Part shown: piece after piece, positions 7,522-16,499 of the stretch
Layout of the letters: each line of letters begins with the position of its first letter
Position numbering within the stretch: position 1 is the first letter of the stretch
NCBI GenBank assembly: GCA_035493895.1
Contig: DATJHM010000016.1
Span: 1-47,735, forward strand
DNA: 47,735 nt
Source of the DNA: DATJHM01 sp035493895
Lineage (GTDB): Bacteria; Chloroflexota; Ktedonobacteria; Ktedonobacterales; Ktedonobacteraceae
Direction: 5' to 3'
Notes under the pieces: model-generated
The model's input: only the letters and a program-made list of their open reading frames with translations
What the model was told of the DNA's origin: nothing
Databases searched by the model: none
Program-made: the position numbers and the translations under genes

Positions 7522-8037
7522 TTATTTCAGATCGGGTGTCGCCACATACCACTTGTTCCCAACGCCCTGCCCGTTGGCCTGACCGGCAGCGCTATCGCCA
7601 GAGTAGGCATAGAGGTAATGGTTGTTATAGAGAATCTGGTTGCCGTTGTCGTTGGCGTGCGTGCTCAATGTTCCGGTCAGGGTGGGATCGCCGGTAGGGG
7701 TGCCGGTGCCCTGGAAAATGGTCGGAGGCCAGGTCGTCGCGCAACCTCCGGTGCAGGCGACCTTGTCTGCCGTGTCTGGCGTGAAGTAGTAGAGCGTTCT
7801 TCCCTGTGAATCTGTCAGGACGGTTTCTGTGGTGCCTTTCACGCTCACTGAAGCGGTATGAATCACGGCGCTACTGCTGCTCGGAGGTGCCGCCGTCGTT
7901 GGCGTGCTGGAGTCGCCAGGGGCCGATGTTGATGGGGGCGTCGTTGGCTCTGATGCGCAGGCACTGACAAGCAAGGCCAGGCAAAGCAAAATTCCCAGAG
8001 GCAACGTGATGGTCATCTTTTTCAGCGTGTGTTTCAT
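7522..8037 (-). CDS. Lipoprotein with Yx(F/W/Y)xxD repeats (COG4315-like)
   Basis: The start at 8037 (MKHTLKKM) is preferred: a purine-rich site lies upstream and the lipobox LVSAC places the lipidated cysteine at residue 27. A Ser/Thr/Pro-rich linker follows, then two copies of the family module: LTDSQGRTLYYFTPDTADK...CTGGCATTWPP and NQILYNNHYLYAYSGDSAAGQANGQG. This matches the predicted lipoprotein family with a conserved Y-x-(F/W/Y)-x-x-D motif, common in Gram-positive-type and Chloroflexota genomes. The function is unknown; heme, redox or cell-surface roles have been guessed for relatives. It diverges from the FHA-ABC gene, sharing a 249-bp promoter region. Confidence 0.85.
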   Translation of the reverse strand: MKHTLKKMTITLPLGILLCLALLVSACASEPTTPPSTSAPGDSSTPTTAAPPSSSSAVIHTASVSVKGTTETVLTDSQGRTLYYFTPDTADKVACTGGCATTWPPTIFQGTGTPTGDPTLTGTLSTHANDNGNQILYNNHYLYAYSGDSAAGQANGQGVGNKWYVATPDLK

Positions 8038-8134
8038 TATTTCTTCTCTCTTTAAATGCGATGAAATTTGCAAACGCGAATTGCTCTTGCTGTTGCAAAC
8101 TATACCTTTGCCAGGATGGACGGCACATGCGTAG

Positions 8135-8209
8135 TATTACCCATTTTTCGGTGTAAATACTGAGTAGATGACTGGCACGAAAATTGCTGAAAATATGGGT
8201 AATATTACC
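8135..8209. promoter_or_regulatory. Candidate operator in divergent promoter: palindrome GGTAATATTACC plus distal half-site
   Basis: A perfect 12-bp palindrome GGTAATATTACC is at 8198-8209. Its left half with flank (ATGGGTAATA, 8195-8204) is the exact inverse of TATTACCCAT at 8135-8144. The spacing of 60 bp would suit a dimer at the full site and cooperative binding at the half site. It lies between the divergent lipoprotein and FHA-ABC genes. Confidence 0.5.
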
Positions 8210-8286
8210 GATATGCTCACGGGCGCGCGATGCTAGGATATGCCGGAAAGGTCTATAGAGAGAAAAAGCCTCGAAGGAGTAATTGA

Positions 8287-11200
8287 ATGGATGATGTTCC
8301 GAATCTGCCTCAGAGAGCACTGCTACAGGTGGTGGCAGGCGCGCAGGTGGGGAGGACGTTTGAGATTAAGAAGGCGGAAACAATCCTTGGTCGCGAGACA
8401 AATAGCGATATTGTCCTGGCTGCCCCGACCGTATCGAGATCGCATGCAAGCATTCTCTGGAGTCCTGAGAAGGGCTGGTATATTGAGAAACGAGCCAGCA
8501 ATAATATATTGACCGTGAATCAGCAGCTCACGCAACAGTCTCCACTTCAAGATCACGATCTTATTGGCGTAGGACAGGACACGACTTTGCTCTTTCTCGT
8601 CCCTTCTCCCGCCCCCGTTCGTCCCCTCGATAGAGCATACAGTGTCCCTGCTGAAGTTCCCCACCCACAACAAATGCGCAATGAGGAAGTCGCAGGCACC
8701 CAGATTGCTCCACCGCTGGATGAACTGGGCAGATCGGGCATTCCATCGCTGGAGGTCACCACAAATACGGGGGCAGGAAAGCAGATCTATCGATTGGATC
8801 GGCAGGTCATCAATATCGGACGCGATGCCCTGAATGATATTGTGATTAACGAAAAGACAGTCTCGGCCTTTCATGCGCAAATTGTGCGTGATGGGGAGCG
8901 ATTAGTGCTGGTCCATCCTCATCCCAGACGCCAGCAGACGTTGAATGGTCTCCTGTATCAAGGGCAAAAGATCGAAAGTACCCAGCAGTTTCGGCACGAA
9001 CTTATGCGCGGCGATGTTTTTCGTATCGGGGATATGCATGGGACGCTCGTGACGTTGACATACAACGATGGCAGCGGGAATCGGCAGGAGGTCGTTCCTG
9101 ACATTCATCCTATTCCTCTGGATAGTGCCGTCCTGACGCTGGGCCGATTGGCGGACAATACTGTGGTGCTGAATCATCCGCAGGTTTCAGCTCATCATGC
9201 GCGTTTGGAGCGTGCTAATACTACCTATCGTATTCTCGATCTTGGTAGTACGAACCATGTGTATGTCAATTCGCGTCAGGTCAAAGAGCAGTTGCTCAAA
9301 GCAGGCGATGACGTGCGCATTGGCCCATTCCAGTTGACCTATACGGGCACGCAACTGATTCAGCGCGATGAGCAGAGCAATATCCGCATCGATGCGTTCC
9401 ATCTGAACCGCTATGGCAGCGGAAATGTGCGCCTGCTCAACGACATTTCCCTGGCGATCCCCCCGCGCAAGTTTGTGGCGCTGGTCGGCGGATCAGGGGC
9501 CGGAAAATCGACGTTGCTGAATGCGCTCAGTGGCCTCAATCCGGCGCAGGAGGGGACGGTTCTGTATAATGGGCAGGACTACTACCAGAATCTTGCGGCC
9601 TTCAGTTCACAACTCGGCTACGTTCCCCAGGATGATATTATTCATCGGGATCTCAGCGTTGAACGCGCTCTGTATTATGCTGCGAAACTTCGCCTGCCAA
9701 GTGACTTTACTGAGGCGCAGATCCAGCAACGTATCGATGAGGTGCTGGAAGATGTCGAAATGAAGCACCGACGTAAATTGCTCGTCAACAAACTTTCCGG
9801 GGGGCAGCGCAAGCGCGTTTCCATTGCGCTGGAACTCCTGGCGAATCCCAGCGTCTTCTTTCTGGACGAGCCCACGTCGGGTCTTGATCCCGGCCTCGAC
9901 CGCAAGATGATGTTGCTCTTGCGCCTCCTGGCTGACCGGGGGCATACGATTGTGCTGGTGACGCATGCAACGAGCAATATCAACGTTTGCGATTATGTCT
10001 GTTTTCTTGCGCAGGGTGGGCGTCTGGCCTACTTTGGACCTCCAAACGAGGCGAGGACCTTTTTTGGCAAGTCCTCTTTTGCTGAGATATACACTGCTCT
10101 TGAGCCGACTGAAGATGATCCGGACATTCCCGCAGTAGCGGAAAGACACTTCCTGAGTTCGAGCGATTACCAGCGCTACGTCATGCAGCAGTTGAACCAG
10201 GAAACGGTTGCGTCTACCATGCAAAAGCCAGCTCCAGCCTCTGTGCCGCAACAGCGCAAGCATGACCGACCGTGGCGGCAGTTCGGATTGCTCTTCTGGC
10301 GTTTTCTGGAATTGCTCAAGAATGATGGCGTCAATCTGCTGATCTTATTGCTCCAGGCTCCGGTGATTGGCCTCATTCTGTTCTTTATATCGGGTTCGGC
10401 GATTTTTACCCCGCAGCGTATCGCCAATTGCCCGACCAGAGCGAATATCGTGGATACCACTGGTCCGATCGTTTCCAGCGATTGTCAGCGGGTCGTCGAT
10501 TCGTTGCGTACCCCACAGGGACGGGCTTTTCTGGTGCAGCAGGGAAAAACGGAAGGACAGGTGCTCCAGGATAGTATTGTGTTTGGCTCGGGGGCGGACG
10601 CGCAGGAGACGCTCTTTATCATGGCCTTTGCGGCGGTCATGTTCGGTTGCATCAATGCCGCTCGTGAGATTGTGAAGGAAGGGCCAATCTACCGGCGTGA
10701 ACGGAGCGTCAATCTGGGCATTTTCCCCTACATGTTTTCGAAAATTGCTGTCCTGGGCATCCTTTGCCTGTTGCAGAGTGCAATCCTGCTCTTCATGGTG
10801 AACCTGAAATCACCCCTCCATCAGGGCATCTTTCTCCCGGTGCTCTTAGAAGTCTATATTACCCTGGCCCTTACCTCATTGGCCGGATTGATGCTGGGAT
10901 TGGCAATATCGGCCCTGGTGCCCAATACGGACCGCGCGATGAGCTTCGTGCCTATTGTGCTGATCCCTCAGGTCATCTTTTCTGGCGTGATCTTTTCGCT
11001 GGATGGGGCTTCATCACAGGTGCTTGGCGGGCTTTTCGCGGCACGTTGGGCTATTGCTGGCCTGGGTTCTTCGCTTGGCTTGCATGCTGACAAACTCGGT
11101 GTGGATGGCTTTTCCTATTGCGGTACACTCTTCTCAACCTGTAGTCAGCAGCAGGCGATCGAGCATCTCTTGCTGGTCTGGCTTGTGCTGATTGCGATGA

Positions 11201-11307
11201 GTGTGCTGCTGGGAAGCTTTGTCACCTTGTGTCTCAAACGCAAGGATAACAGTTCTACGGCAAAGAAAAAGCGTACGAACAGGCTCAATTCGCCTGCGCG
11301 TGGATGA
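8287..11307 (+). CDS. Triple-FHA ABCG-type ABC transporter (ATPase fused to permease)
   Basis: 1006 residues; the start has GAAGGAG 7 nt upstream. Three FHA domains come first: about 12-105 (ILGRETNSDIVL...VSRSHASI), 150-265 (INIGRDALNDIVI...VSAFHAQI) and 275-360 (LTLGRLADNTVVL...VSAHHARL, DLGSTNHVYVN). The ABC domain follows with Walker A GGSGAGKS near 403, signature LSGGQRKR near 502 and Walker B FFLDEPTSGLD near 525. An ABC-2 type membrane domain with about six helices spans 660-985. FHA domains bind phosphothreonine, so transport is probably gated by a Ser/Thr kinase; a membrane kinase gene lies 1.5 kb downstream. A single polypeptide with half-transporter layout should dimerise. The substrate is unknown. 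Confidence 0.93.
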   Translation: MDDVPNLPQRALLQVVAGAQVGRTFEIKKAETILGRETNSDIVLAAPTVSRSHASILWSPEKGWYIEKRASNNILTVNQQLTQQSPLQDHDLIGVGQDTTLLFLVPSPAPVRPLDRAYSVPAEVPHPQQMRNEEVAGTQIAPPLDELGRSGIPSLEVTTNTGAGKQIYRLDRQVINIGRDALNDIVINEKTVSAFHAQIVRDGERLVLVHPHPRRQQTLNGLLYQGQKIESTQQFRHELMRGDVFRIGDMHGTLVTLTYNDGSGNRQEVVPDIHPIPLDSAVLTLGRLADNTVVLNHPQVSAHHARLERANTTYRILDLGSTNHVYVNSRQVKEQLLKAGDDVRIGPFQLTYTGTQLIQRDEQSNIRIDAFHLNRYGSGNVRLLNDISLAIPPRKFVALVGGSGAGKSTLLNALSGLNPAQEGTVLYNGQDYYQNLAAFSSQLGYVPQDDIIHRDLSVERALYYAAKLRLPSDFTEAQIQQRIDEVLEDVEMKHRRKLLVNKLSGGQRKRVSIALELLANPSVFFLDEPTSGLDPGLDRKMMLLLRLLADRGHTIVLVTHATSNINVCDYVCFLAQGGRLAYFGPPNEARTFFGKSSFAEIYTALEPTEDDPDIPAVAERHFLSSSDYQRYVMQQLNQETVASTMQKPAPASVPQQRKHDRPWRQFGLLFWRFLELLKNDGVNLLILLLQAPVIGLILFFISGSAIFTPQRIANCPTRANIVDTTGPIVSSDCQRVVDSLRTPQGRAFLVQQGKTEGQVLQDSIVFGSGADAQETLFIMAFAAVMFGCINAAREIVKEGPIYRRERSVNLGIFPYMFSKIAVLGILCLLQSAILLFMVNLKSPLHQGIFLPVLLEVYITLALTSLAGLMLGLAISALVPNTDRAMSFVPIVLIPQVIFSGVIFSLDGASSQVLGGLFAARWAIAGLGSSLGLHADKLGVDGFSYCGTLFSTCSQQQAIEHLLLVWLVLIAMSVLLGSFVTLCLKRKDNSSTAKKKRTNRLNSPARG

Positions 11308-11311
11308 GGTC

Positions 11312-11710
11312 TCACTGGTCTTTTTTCACCTTTTCTTGAAATTGTTGGGCGGCTGCTTGCATCTCTGCCCAATGATCATCTGTCCAGTGGCAGATGGTAT
11401 ACAATGGCTCAAGGAGGGTGAATCCAAGCGGCGTTAACGCATATTCAACTTTGGGGGGAACAACTGGATAGACTGTACGCTCTACCAGGCCATAGCGTTC
11501 TAGTTTTCTCAGCGTCTGGATTAACATTTTCTGTGAACTTCCCTCAATCATCCGCTGTAAAGTGCTCAATCGCCCTGGTCCCTGCTTGAGAGCAAAGACG
11601 ACCAGAACGGTCCACTTATCGGAGACTAATTCTAGTCCCTGACGCGTTCCTTCGATCGCGTTGAACTGACCTGTCATCTTGCCCTCCGGAGTTGGTTGAT
11701 GCTTTGTCAT
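11312..11710 (-). CDS. HxlR-family winged-helix regulator
   Basis: 132 residues. The core GLELVSDKWTVLVVFALKQGPGRLSTLQRMIEGSSQKMLIQTLRKLERYGLVERTVYPVVPPKVEYALTPLG is the HxlR wHTH signature (helix 1 with DKW, recognition helix, and wing with VPPKVEYALT). Members sense electrophiles, redox state or small ligands and often repress a divergent target. The stop lies 4 bp from the end of the convergent transporter gene. The gene diverges from the class IV aminotransferase across a 121-bp promoter region that contains a dyad fitting this family. Confidence 0.92.
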   Translation of the reverse strand: MTKHQPTPEGKMTGQFNAIEGTRQGLELVSDKWTVLVVFALKQGPGRLSTLQRMIEGSSQKMLIQTLRKLERYGLVERTVYPVVPPKVEYALTPLGFTLLEPLYTICHWTDDHWAEMQAAAQQFQEKVKKDQ

Positions 11711-11727
11711 GCTCTTGCTTCAAAAAT

Positions 11728-11743
11728 TACTTGCAGGTAAGTA
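11728..11743. promoter_or_regulatory. Candidate HxlR operator
   Basis: The 16-bp dyad TACTTGCAGGTAAGTA (one mismatch between halves) lies 18-33 bp upstream of the HxlR start, facing the divergent aminotransferase. It resembles the TACT-N(7)-AGTA type sites of YodB-like HxlR regulators, so autorepression and control of the neighbour are plausible. Confidence 0.5.
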
Positions 11744-11831
11744 TACCACTTTTTTGTTCGTACTTCACAACGGAGATGTACTTATGCTACAGTTTCCTGT
11801 GTCAGATTAAGAATAAGGAGATAGAGAAAAT

Positions 11832-12644
11832 ATGAAGGATTATGATCTATTTCGCCTGGAATTGAATGGAGTTCCTGTTCAAGTTGAAGATTTCAAGATT
11901 TTCTGGCCTGCCAATTATGGTCACTTTACCGTCCTGCCTGTAATTGAGGGGAGAGTCCGGGGCCTGACTCTTCATTTAAACAGACTTCAACAGAATACTC
12001 AGATCCTTTTTGGCTGTGGAATTGATACCTCACGTGTCCTGGCATTCGTGCGCCATGCTATCGGCACCACCACTGGACCGCTGTCTGTCAAGGTGAATAT
12101 TTTCTTGCGGCAAGCCTGGAGTATTCCAGCAAAAAGTGTAGGAGAACCAGACATCCTGGTCACAGTACGAGCTATGCCAGACGAATCATTCTCGCCTCTG
12201 CGTGTGCAATCCACTCAGTATGAGCGTGACCTTCCCCAGGTCAAGCATGTCGGAACCTTTGCCCTTACCTATCAGCACCGTCTTGCGCAACTCCATGGCT
12301 TCGATGATGCTCTCTTCACTGATGCATGTGGTCGCATTTCAGAGGGATCAGTCTGGAATGTGGGGTTCTTCGATGGGCAACGAATCATCTGGCCTTCTGC
12401 ATCTGCCCTTCCCGGTGTTGCCATGCAACTTGTCCAGGCAGGGTTAATAAAGAAGCATATGCCATTTGAGGTGCGCGAGGTGTATCTTCAAGATCTTACA
12501 GCATTTCGTTCAGCATTTCTTACTAACGTTATCGTAGGAACTCAGGCTATCGCAAGCATTGACGATGTGACGTTTGTTGTCGATGCTCAACTGAATGCAC
12601 TGTTGAAAGAGTGTTATGAAGCAAATTTAGCAGAAGAAGTCTAG
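11832..12644 (+). CDS. Aminotransferase class IV (PLP, fold type IV)
   Basis: 270 residues. Features of the BCAT/D-amino acid aminotransferase/ADC lyase fold are present: LHLNRLQQN near 47-55, the putative Schiff-base lysine K138 (QVKHVGTFALTYQHRLA), E171 in RISEGSVWNVGF (PLP N1 contact), and PGVAMQLV with a later FLTNVIVGTQAI phosphate-binding region. The spacing and length fit the family, but the flanking residues differ from the classical IlvE and PabC signatures, so the substrate cannot be named. It diverges from an HxlR regulator and is probably its target; an AAGGAG-like site precedes the start. Confidence 0.87.
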   Translation: MKDYDLFRLELNGVPVQVEDFKIFWPANYGHFTVLPVIEGRVRGLTLHLNRLQQNTQILFGCGIDTSRVLAFVRHAIGTTTGPLSVKVNIFLRQAWSIPAKSVGEPDILVTVRAMPDESFSPLRVQSTQYERDLPQVKHVGTFALTYQHRLAQLHGFDDALFTDACGRISEGSVWNVGFFDGQRIIWPSASALPGVAMQLVQAGLIKKHMPFEVREVYLQDLTAFRSAFLTNVIVGTQAIASIDDVTFVVDAQLNALLKECYEANLAEEV

Positions 12645-12791
12645 GAGCATAATAGGAGCACAGAGGAACTGTGTCCCTACGAAATGGTTCATAGCTACCA
12701 TCAGTGCAAATCAGCTCATGAGCGTGGGGAGCATGAGCAAGCCGGGTGGTGGAAAGAAGAATTCGCCTGTATTTTTTTCAGTGGGGAAGTG

Positions 12792-14558
12792 TCAAGAGAG
12801 TGTCCATATTTTTAAATTGCTAAAATTGGCGAGTGCGCTCCCCTGATCTGTGGGCATCGCGTCCACAAAGAACCCTATCTGACCGGAACCGGTGGTGGCG
12901 TCATTCACCTGAGCTAAAAAGTTCCCATTGACGAAAAGGGAGATCTCAGGTCCCTGTGCGATCACTGTGAGCGTGTTGGTTGTCTTTCCAGAAAAAGGTT
13001 TCTGGGAAATAAGCGCGTTCTGTGTATCTAATGAAAGGTTAGAATCATTGAGAAAGCAGGTATTGTCTGAGTTTACTTCAAAGAGATACGATGCATTCAG
13101 GACTGAATTGCTCCTGAAGATCAAACCGGCTGTTTCGCTTTTGACCATCGTCAGGTCCACCTGGAACGCAAAATTTACATAGTTTGTCTGCTCTGCCATA
13201 CACGAAGTCAGTATAACGCTTCCCGCGGCAGGCTGCGCGCTGACCTGATACGTTTCGTTCGCGAGTGTGCAATCGCTCGATGCATCCAAACCTAAGGTCG
13301 CATTGGCAAAAGATTGCACATTCGCTGGTTGCCTGCTTGTAAGCCAGGTATAGAATCCGCCAGGATCAGTATGCACGTCTGGAGCAGTAGGTGTTGCCAC
13401 TGGCATAGCCGTTGCTTTGGCTATGGGAGCCTCCTTAGGCGTGTTGTACAAAGTGAAGGCGGCAAATGTGGTACCGCCCGCAATAATGAGGAGCACTAAT
13501 GCGATGAGCAATGTAATCTTTCCCCAATGAGGGCCATTATGAAGAGGAGGGTGAGACAGTTTTGAACGCCGCCAGCGTGTGGCGGAATCCGAATGAGGGC
13601 TAAGTCCATCGTTGGCCGGGTTGCTAAGCATGGGAGGAATAGTCTCAGTCATGGTTGCCGCAGAAAGCAGCAGTGATGAGCCAGGAGGAGAAGATTGCAG
13701 CAAAAGTGGGGAAGACTGCTGCAACTGGCTGGCTTGTGTAAAAGCCGTTGCAAAGCTTTGTATACTGCCAAAGCGTTGCGTCGGGTCTTTCGCCAGAGCC
13801 GTAAATATTACCTGTTCCACCTCCGCAGGGATGCTGGGTGTCAGATGAGAGAAGGAGGTGGGGGGAGCAGAGATATGCTGCATCATGACTTCTGTTGGGG
13901 TCCCGTGAAAGGGTTTCTTGCCACTGAGCCATTCATAGGCCAGAACGCCAAGAGCGTACTGGTCGCTGGCCGGGCGCGGTTTCCCCTCAATCTGCTCAGG
14001 AGCCATGTAAGAGACTGTTCCCCCGATGCTCTCCTGCTGCCGGCTCAGCGTATAGGAATTGTGCGCTACCGCTGCAATGCCAAAGTCGGTGAGCAAAATA
14101 TCTCCATTGGCTCCCACCAGCATATTTTCTGGCTTGACATCACGGTGAATGAGGTAGAAATCATGTGCATATTGGAGGGCAGAAGCGATCTGGTTGACAT
14201 AGGAGACCACGGTAGGGAGGGGCACCTGTGTGTCTGAAGGGTGTCGTTCACGTAACGTTCCCCTCGGAGCATACTCCATTATCAGGTATGGCTCCTCATT
14301 GAGTGTGATGCCAAAATCGAGTAAGGGCACGATATGTGGATGTTTTAAGCGAAAGGTACGAGCTTCGTTGATAAATGCTTTGAGCTCTTCACTGCGCGTC
14401 AGGCGAGCCTGAAGGATTTTAATTGCTGCCTGCGAATGATTGCGTAGATGCTCTGCCAGATAAACCTCGCCAAAACTACCATCACCAAGCAGACGAAGCA
14501 GACGATAGTCTCCCACCTGTTGTCCTACGCGCTTGCTATCACGATTAATTTCTACCAT
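12792..14558 (-). CDS. Membrane Ser/Thr protein kinase with extracellular lectin-like domain
   Basis: ATG at 14558 is preferred over an upstream TTG. The kinase domain (about 12-275) has GDGSFGEVYLAEH, the lysine in AAIKIL, LIHRDVKPENML, LTDFGIAA and the APE-type segment SYMAPEQIEG; all catalytic residues are present. A Ser/Pro-rich juxtamembrane region leads to one membrane helix (about 346-369, ITLLIALVLLIIAGGTTFAA). The outside part, about 395-589, resembles the concanavalin-like/DUF1080 jelly roll (FQVDLTMVKSETAGLIFRS, SLFVNGNFLAQVNDATTGSGQIGFFVD), suggesting carbohydrate or cell-wall sensing. It could phosphorylate ligands of FHA proteins such as the nearby transporter; that link is inference. 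Confidence 0.93.
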   Translation of the reverse strand: MVEINRDSKRVGQQVGDYRLLRLLGDGSFGEVYLAEHLRNHSQAAIKILQARLTRSEELKAFINEARTFRLKHPHIVPLLDFGITLNEEPYLIMEYAPRGTLRERHPSDTQVPLPTVVSYVNQIASALQYAHDFYLIHRDVKPENMLVGANGDILLTDFGIAAVAHNSYTLSRQQESIGGTVSYMAPEQIEGKPRPASDQYALGVLAYEWLSGKKPFHGTPTEVMMQHISAPPTSFSHLTPSIPAEVEQVIFTALAKDPTQRFGSIQSFATAFTQASQLQQSSPLLLQSSPPGSSLLLSAATMTETIPPMLSNPANDGLSPHSDSATRWRRSKLSHPPLHNGPHWGKITLLIALVLLIIAGGTTFAAFTLYNTPKEAPIAKATAMPVATPTAPDVHTDPGGFYTWLTSRQPANVQSFANATLGLDASSDCTLANETYQVSAQPAAGSVILTSCMAEQTNYVNFAFQVDLTMVKSETAGLIFRSNSVLNASYLFEVNSDNTCFLNDSNLSLDTQNALISQKPFSGKTTNTLTVIAQGPEISLFVNGNFLAQVNDATTGSGQIGFFVDAMPTDQGSALANFSNLKIWTLS

Positions 14559-14713
14559 CAATCCTGCCTCTTTCCGCGAGGTAAAAACCTTATTTTACTA
14601 CTCAATAAGTATATTCTAGTGTAAAGATATGTAGTGCACAAGTGAGGTAGGACTATCTGAGGGCCCCAAAAGGCAGAGGCATGAGAAAGGTGAACGCAGT
14701 GGCACTGTTTCGT

Positions 14714-14923
14714 TGCAATGTCACGTAAATAAGGAAGATCTCCGATGAATCCCGTAGAGTCTCCGCTTGTCTGCGACCGGGTCGATGACGAGAATCGCCG
14801 ATCGGAGAGCAACCCGGTCGCAGACGAGGTGAGAGGTGCTCGCCCCCGGTCGCAAACAAGCGGCGACTCTACAGGGATGGGGTCGATGGGCACCGGGTAC
14901 AGGCGTATTTACGTGACATTGCA
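14714..14923. mobile_element. MITE-like inverted-repeat element
   Basis: The ends TGCAATGTCACGTAAAT (14714-14730) and ATTTACGTGACATTGCA (14907-14923) are perfect 17-bp inverted repeats. Inside, 14751-14782 and about 14844-14878 form a second inverted pair, and 14769-14782 with 14812-14825 a third (GTCTGCGACCGGGT against its inverse). The 210-bp unit has no credible coding frame and lies between the kinase gene and the nuo operon end. Non-autonomous transposition is inferred from structure only. Confidence 0.65.
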
Positions 14924-14924
14924 T

Positions 14925-14965
14925 AAAAAGAGTGATCCCGCTTGTTTCAGCGGGATCACTCTTTT
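14925..14965 (-). terminator. Intrinsic terminator of the nuo operon
   Basis: A perfect 14-bp stem (AGAGTGATCCCGCT against AGCGGGATCACTCT) has a 6-base loop. On the minus strand a TTTTT run follows. It lies 30 bp beyond the nuoH stop. The stem is A/T-extended on both sides, so it could also stop plus-strand transcription. Confidence 0.9.
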
Positions 14966-14996
14966 GTAAATTTCTCACGAATCGGAGCCTGAAAGA

Positions 14997-16403
14997 CTAC
15001 TTATTCGCAGAAGCGCCGACTGGCTCGGGCAGTTCAGCGACGCGAGCAGGGATACCATCGCGCAACTGAAGTGTCGAGGGAGTACTGGCGCGGCGTTGAG
15101 CACGGATCGCCGGAGCCTGAGCGCGACGGGTCGAAGCGACCGTCGCACGGCTGACCAGCTGGACGAAGAGGTAGACACCAACCCAGTTCACGACACCCAG
15201 AATCACCAGGAAAACCCAGGAAGGGAGGTGCAGGCTATCAGAAACCAGGAAGATCAAGCCAGTAACAATAATATTCACAAGCGTCACAGGCATCAGGATC
15301 AGCCAGGCAAATTGCATCAACTGGTCAGAGCGCAGGCGAGGCAACGTCGAGCGTACCCAGATGAAGACGAAGCACAGGCCGTATACCTTGAGCATAAAGT
15401 AGACCAGGCCCAGGATATTGCCCAGGAAACCCCAGCCCAGCGAATTGAGGCCCGTCAGGTAAGCGACACCAGGACCGGAGAAGCCACCCAGGAACATATA
15501 GCTTGCCACCGCCGAAACGATGGTCATATTGCCATACTCACCCAGGAAGAACATGGCCCAGCGCATGCCGCTATACTCAGTCATATAACCAGCAACCAGC
15601 TCTGACTCCGCTTCAGGCAGATCGAAAGGAGCGCGGTTCGTCTCAGCCAGACCGCAGGTGTAGTAGATAACCAGCATCAAAGGCTGAACAAGGAAGAACC
15701 AGGCCCAGGGAGTAAAGCCCTCAAAGATGAAATCGAGAACGCCAATGCCCGTCTTGTGCCAGGTATTCTGGAAATCCATAATGCCACGAAGCGAAATCGT
15801 GCCGATACCATTGAGGCCGGGATAGCCATCATGACCGGCCAGCGCGCTCGTCAGCATCACAATACCCACCAGCGAGAGCACCAGTGGCAGTTCATACGAA
15901 ATCATCTGAGCAGCAGAGCGCAGACCACCGATCAGGGCATATTTATTATTCGAGCTCCAACCAGCCATAATGACACCGACGACATCGATAGAGCTCATAG
16001 CGACATAATAAATGATACCGGTAGCCAGAGCAGTGCCAGGAAGGTTGATATAAGGAGAGAACGGTATGACAGCGAAAGATGCAATTACCGGAGCAAGAAA
16101 TACAGAGGGAGCCAGCAGGAAAAGCACCTTATCGCTATTGGATACCTTGATATCCTCTTTCATCAGCAGCTTCGCCACATCGGCGACCGTCTGCAACATA
16201 CCCCAGGGGCCAGTATGCATCGGGCCAAGGCGATCCTGCATCCACCCCATCACCTTACGTTCAGCCAGCACCAGAATCGTCGCGCTAGTCAGAACGAACC
16301 CAAACGTGGTGAGAAAAGCAACCACAAACTGCAAGAAATCCCAGGAGATAATACCATGCAGGAGTTGTGGTCCCCACCAATCGGCAAACGTAACATTAAC
16401 CAT
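14997..16403 (-). CDS. nuoH: NADH-quinone oxidoreductase subunit H (complex I membrane arm)
   Basis: ATG at 16403 has GGAG 7 nt upstream; the longer frame would need a TTG. The protein has 468 residues and eight to nine membrane helices. Conserved NuoH segments are visible: AERKVMGWMQDRLGP, GWSSNNKYALIGGLRSAAQMISYE, and the quinone-site loop LAETNRAPFDLPEAESELVAGY. The C-terminus carries an extra Arg/Ala-rich tail of about 60 residues after the last helix (from TRRAQAPAIRAQRR), longer than usual. It is the last gene of the nuoA-C-D-H operon; it links quinone reduction to the proton-pumping arm. Confidence 0.96.
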   Translation of the reverse strand: MVNVTFADWWGPQLLHGIISWDFLQFVVAFLTTFGFVLTSATILVLAERKVMGWMQDRLGPMHTGPWGMLQTVADVAKLLMKEDIKVSNSDKVLFLLAPSVFLAPVIASFAVIPFSPYINLPGTALATGIIYYVAMSSIDVVGVIMAGWSSNNKYALIGGLRSAAQMISYELPLVLSLVGIVMLTSALAGHDGYPGLNGIGTISLRGIMDFQNTWHKTGIGVLDFIFEGFTPWAWFFLVQPLMLVIYYTCGLAETNRAPFDLPEAESELVAGYMTEYSGMRWAMFFLGEYGNMTIVSAVASYMFLGGFSGPGVAYLTGLNSLGWGFLGNILGLVYFMLKVYGLCFVFIWVRSTLPRLRSDQLMQFAWLILMPVTLVNIIVTGLIFLVSDSLHLPSWVFLVILGVVNWVGVYLFVQLVSRATVASTRRAQAPAIRAQRRASTPSTLQLRDGIPARVAELPEPVGASANK

Positions 16404-16499
16404 GGGTAACTCCAAAGGCGAAAGAGCCTCCAGGCCTGCTATTGAAAGAAGAACAGACCGGGAGAACTTCGCAAAAACTGTACATCGTATACTTCAATC

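Noticed and set aside
9607..10263. Minus-strand frame opposite the FHA-ABC ATPase domain
   Set aside because: It lies fully inside a gene with intact Walker motifs and shows no family signature.
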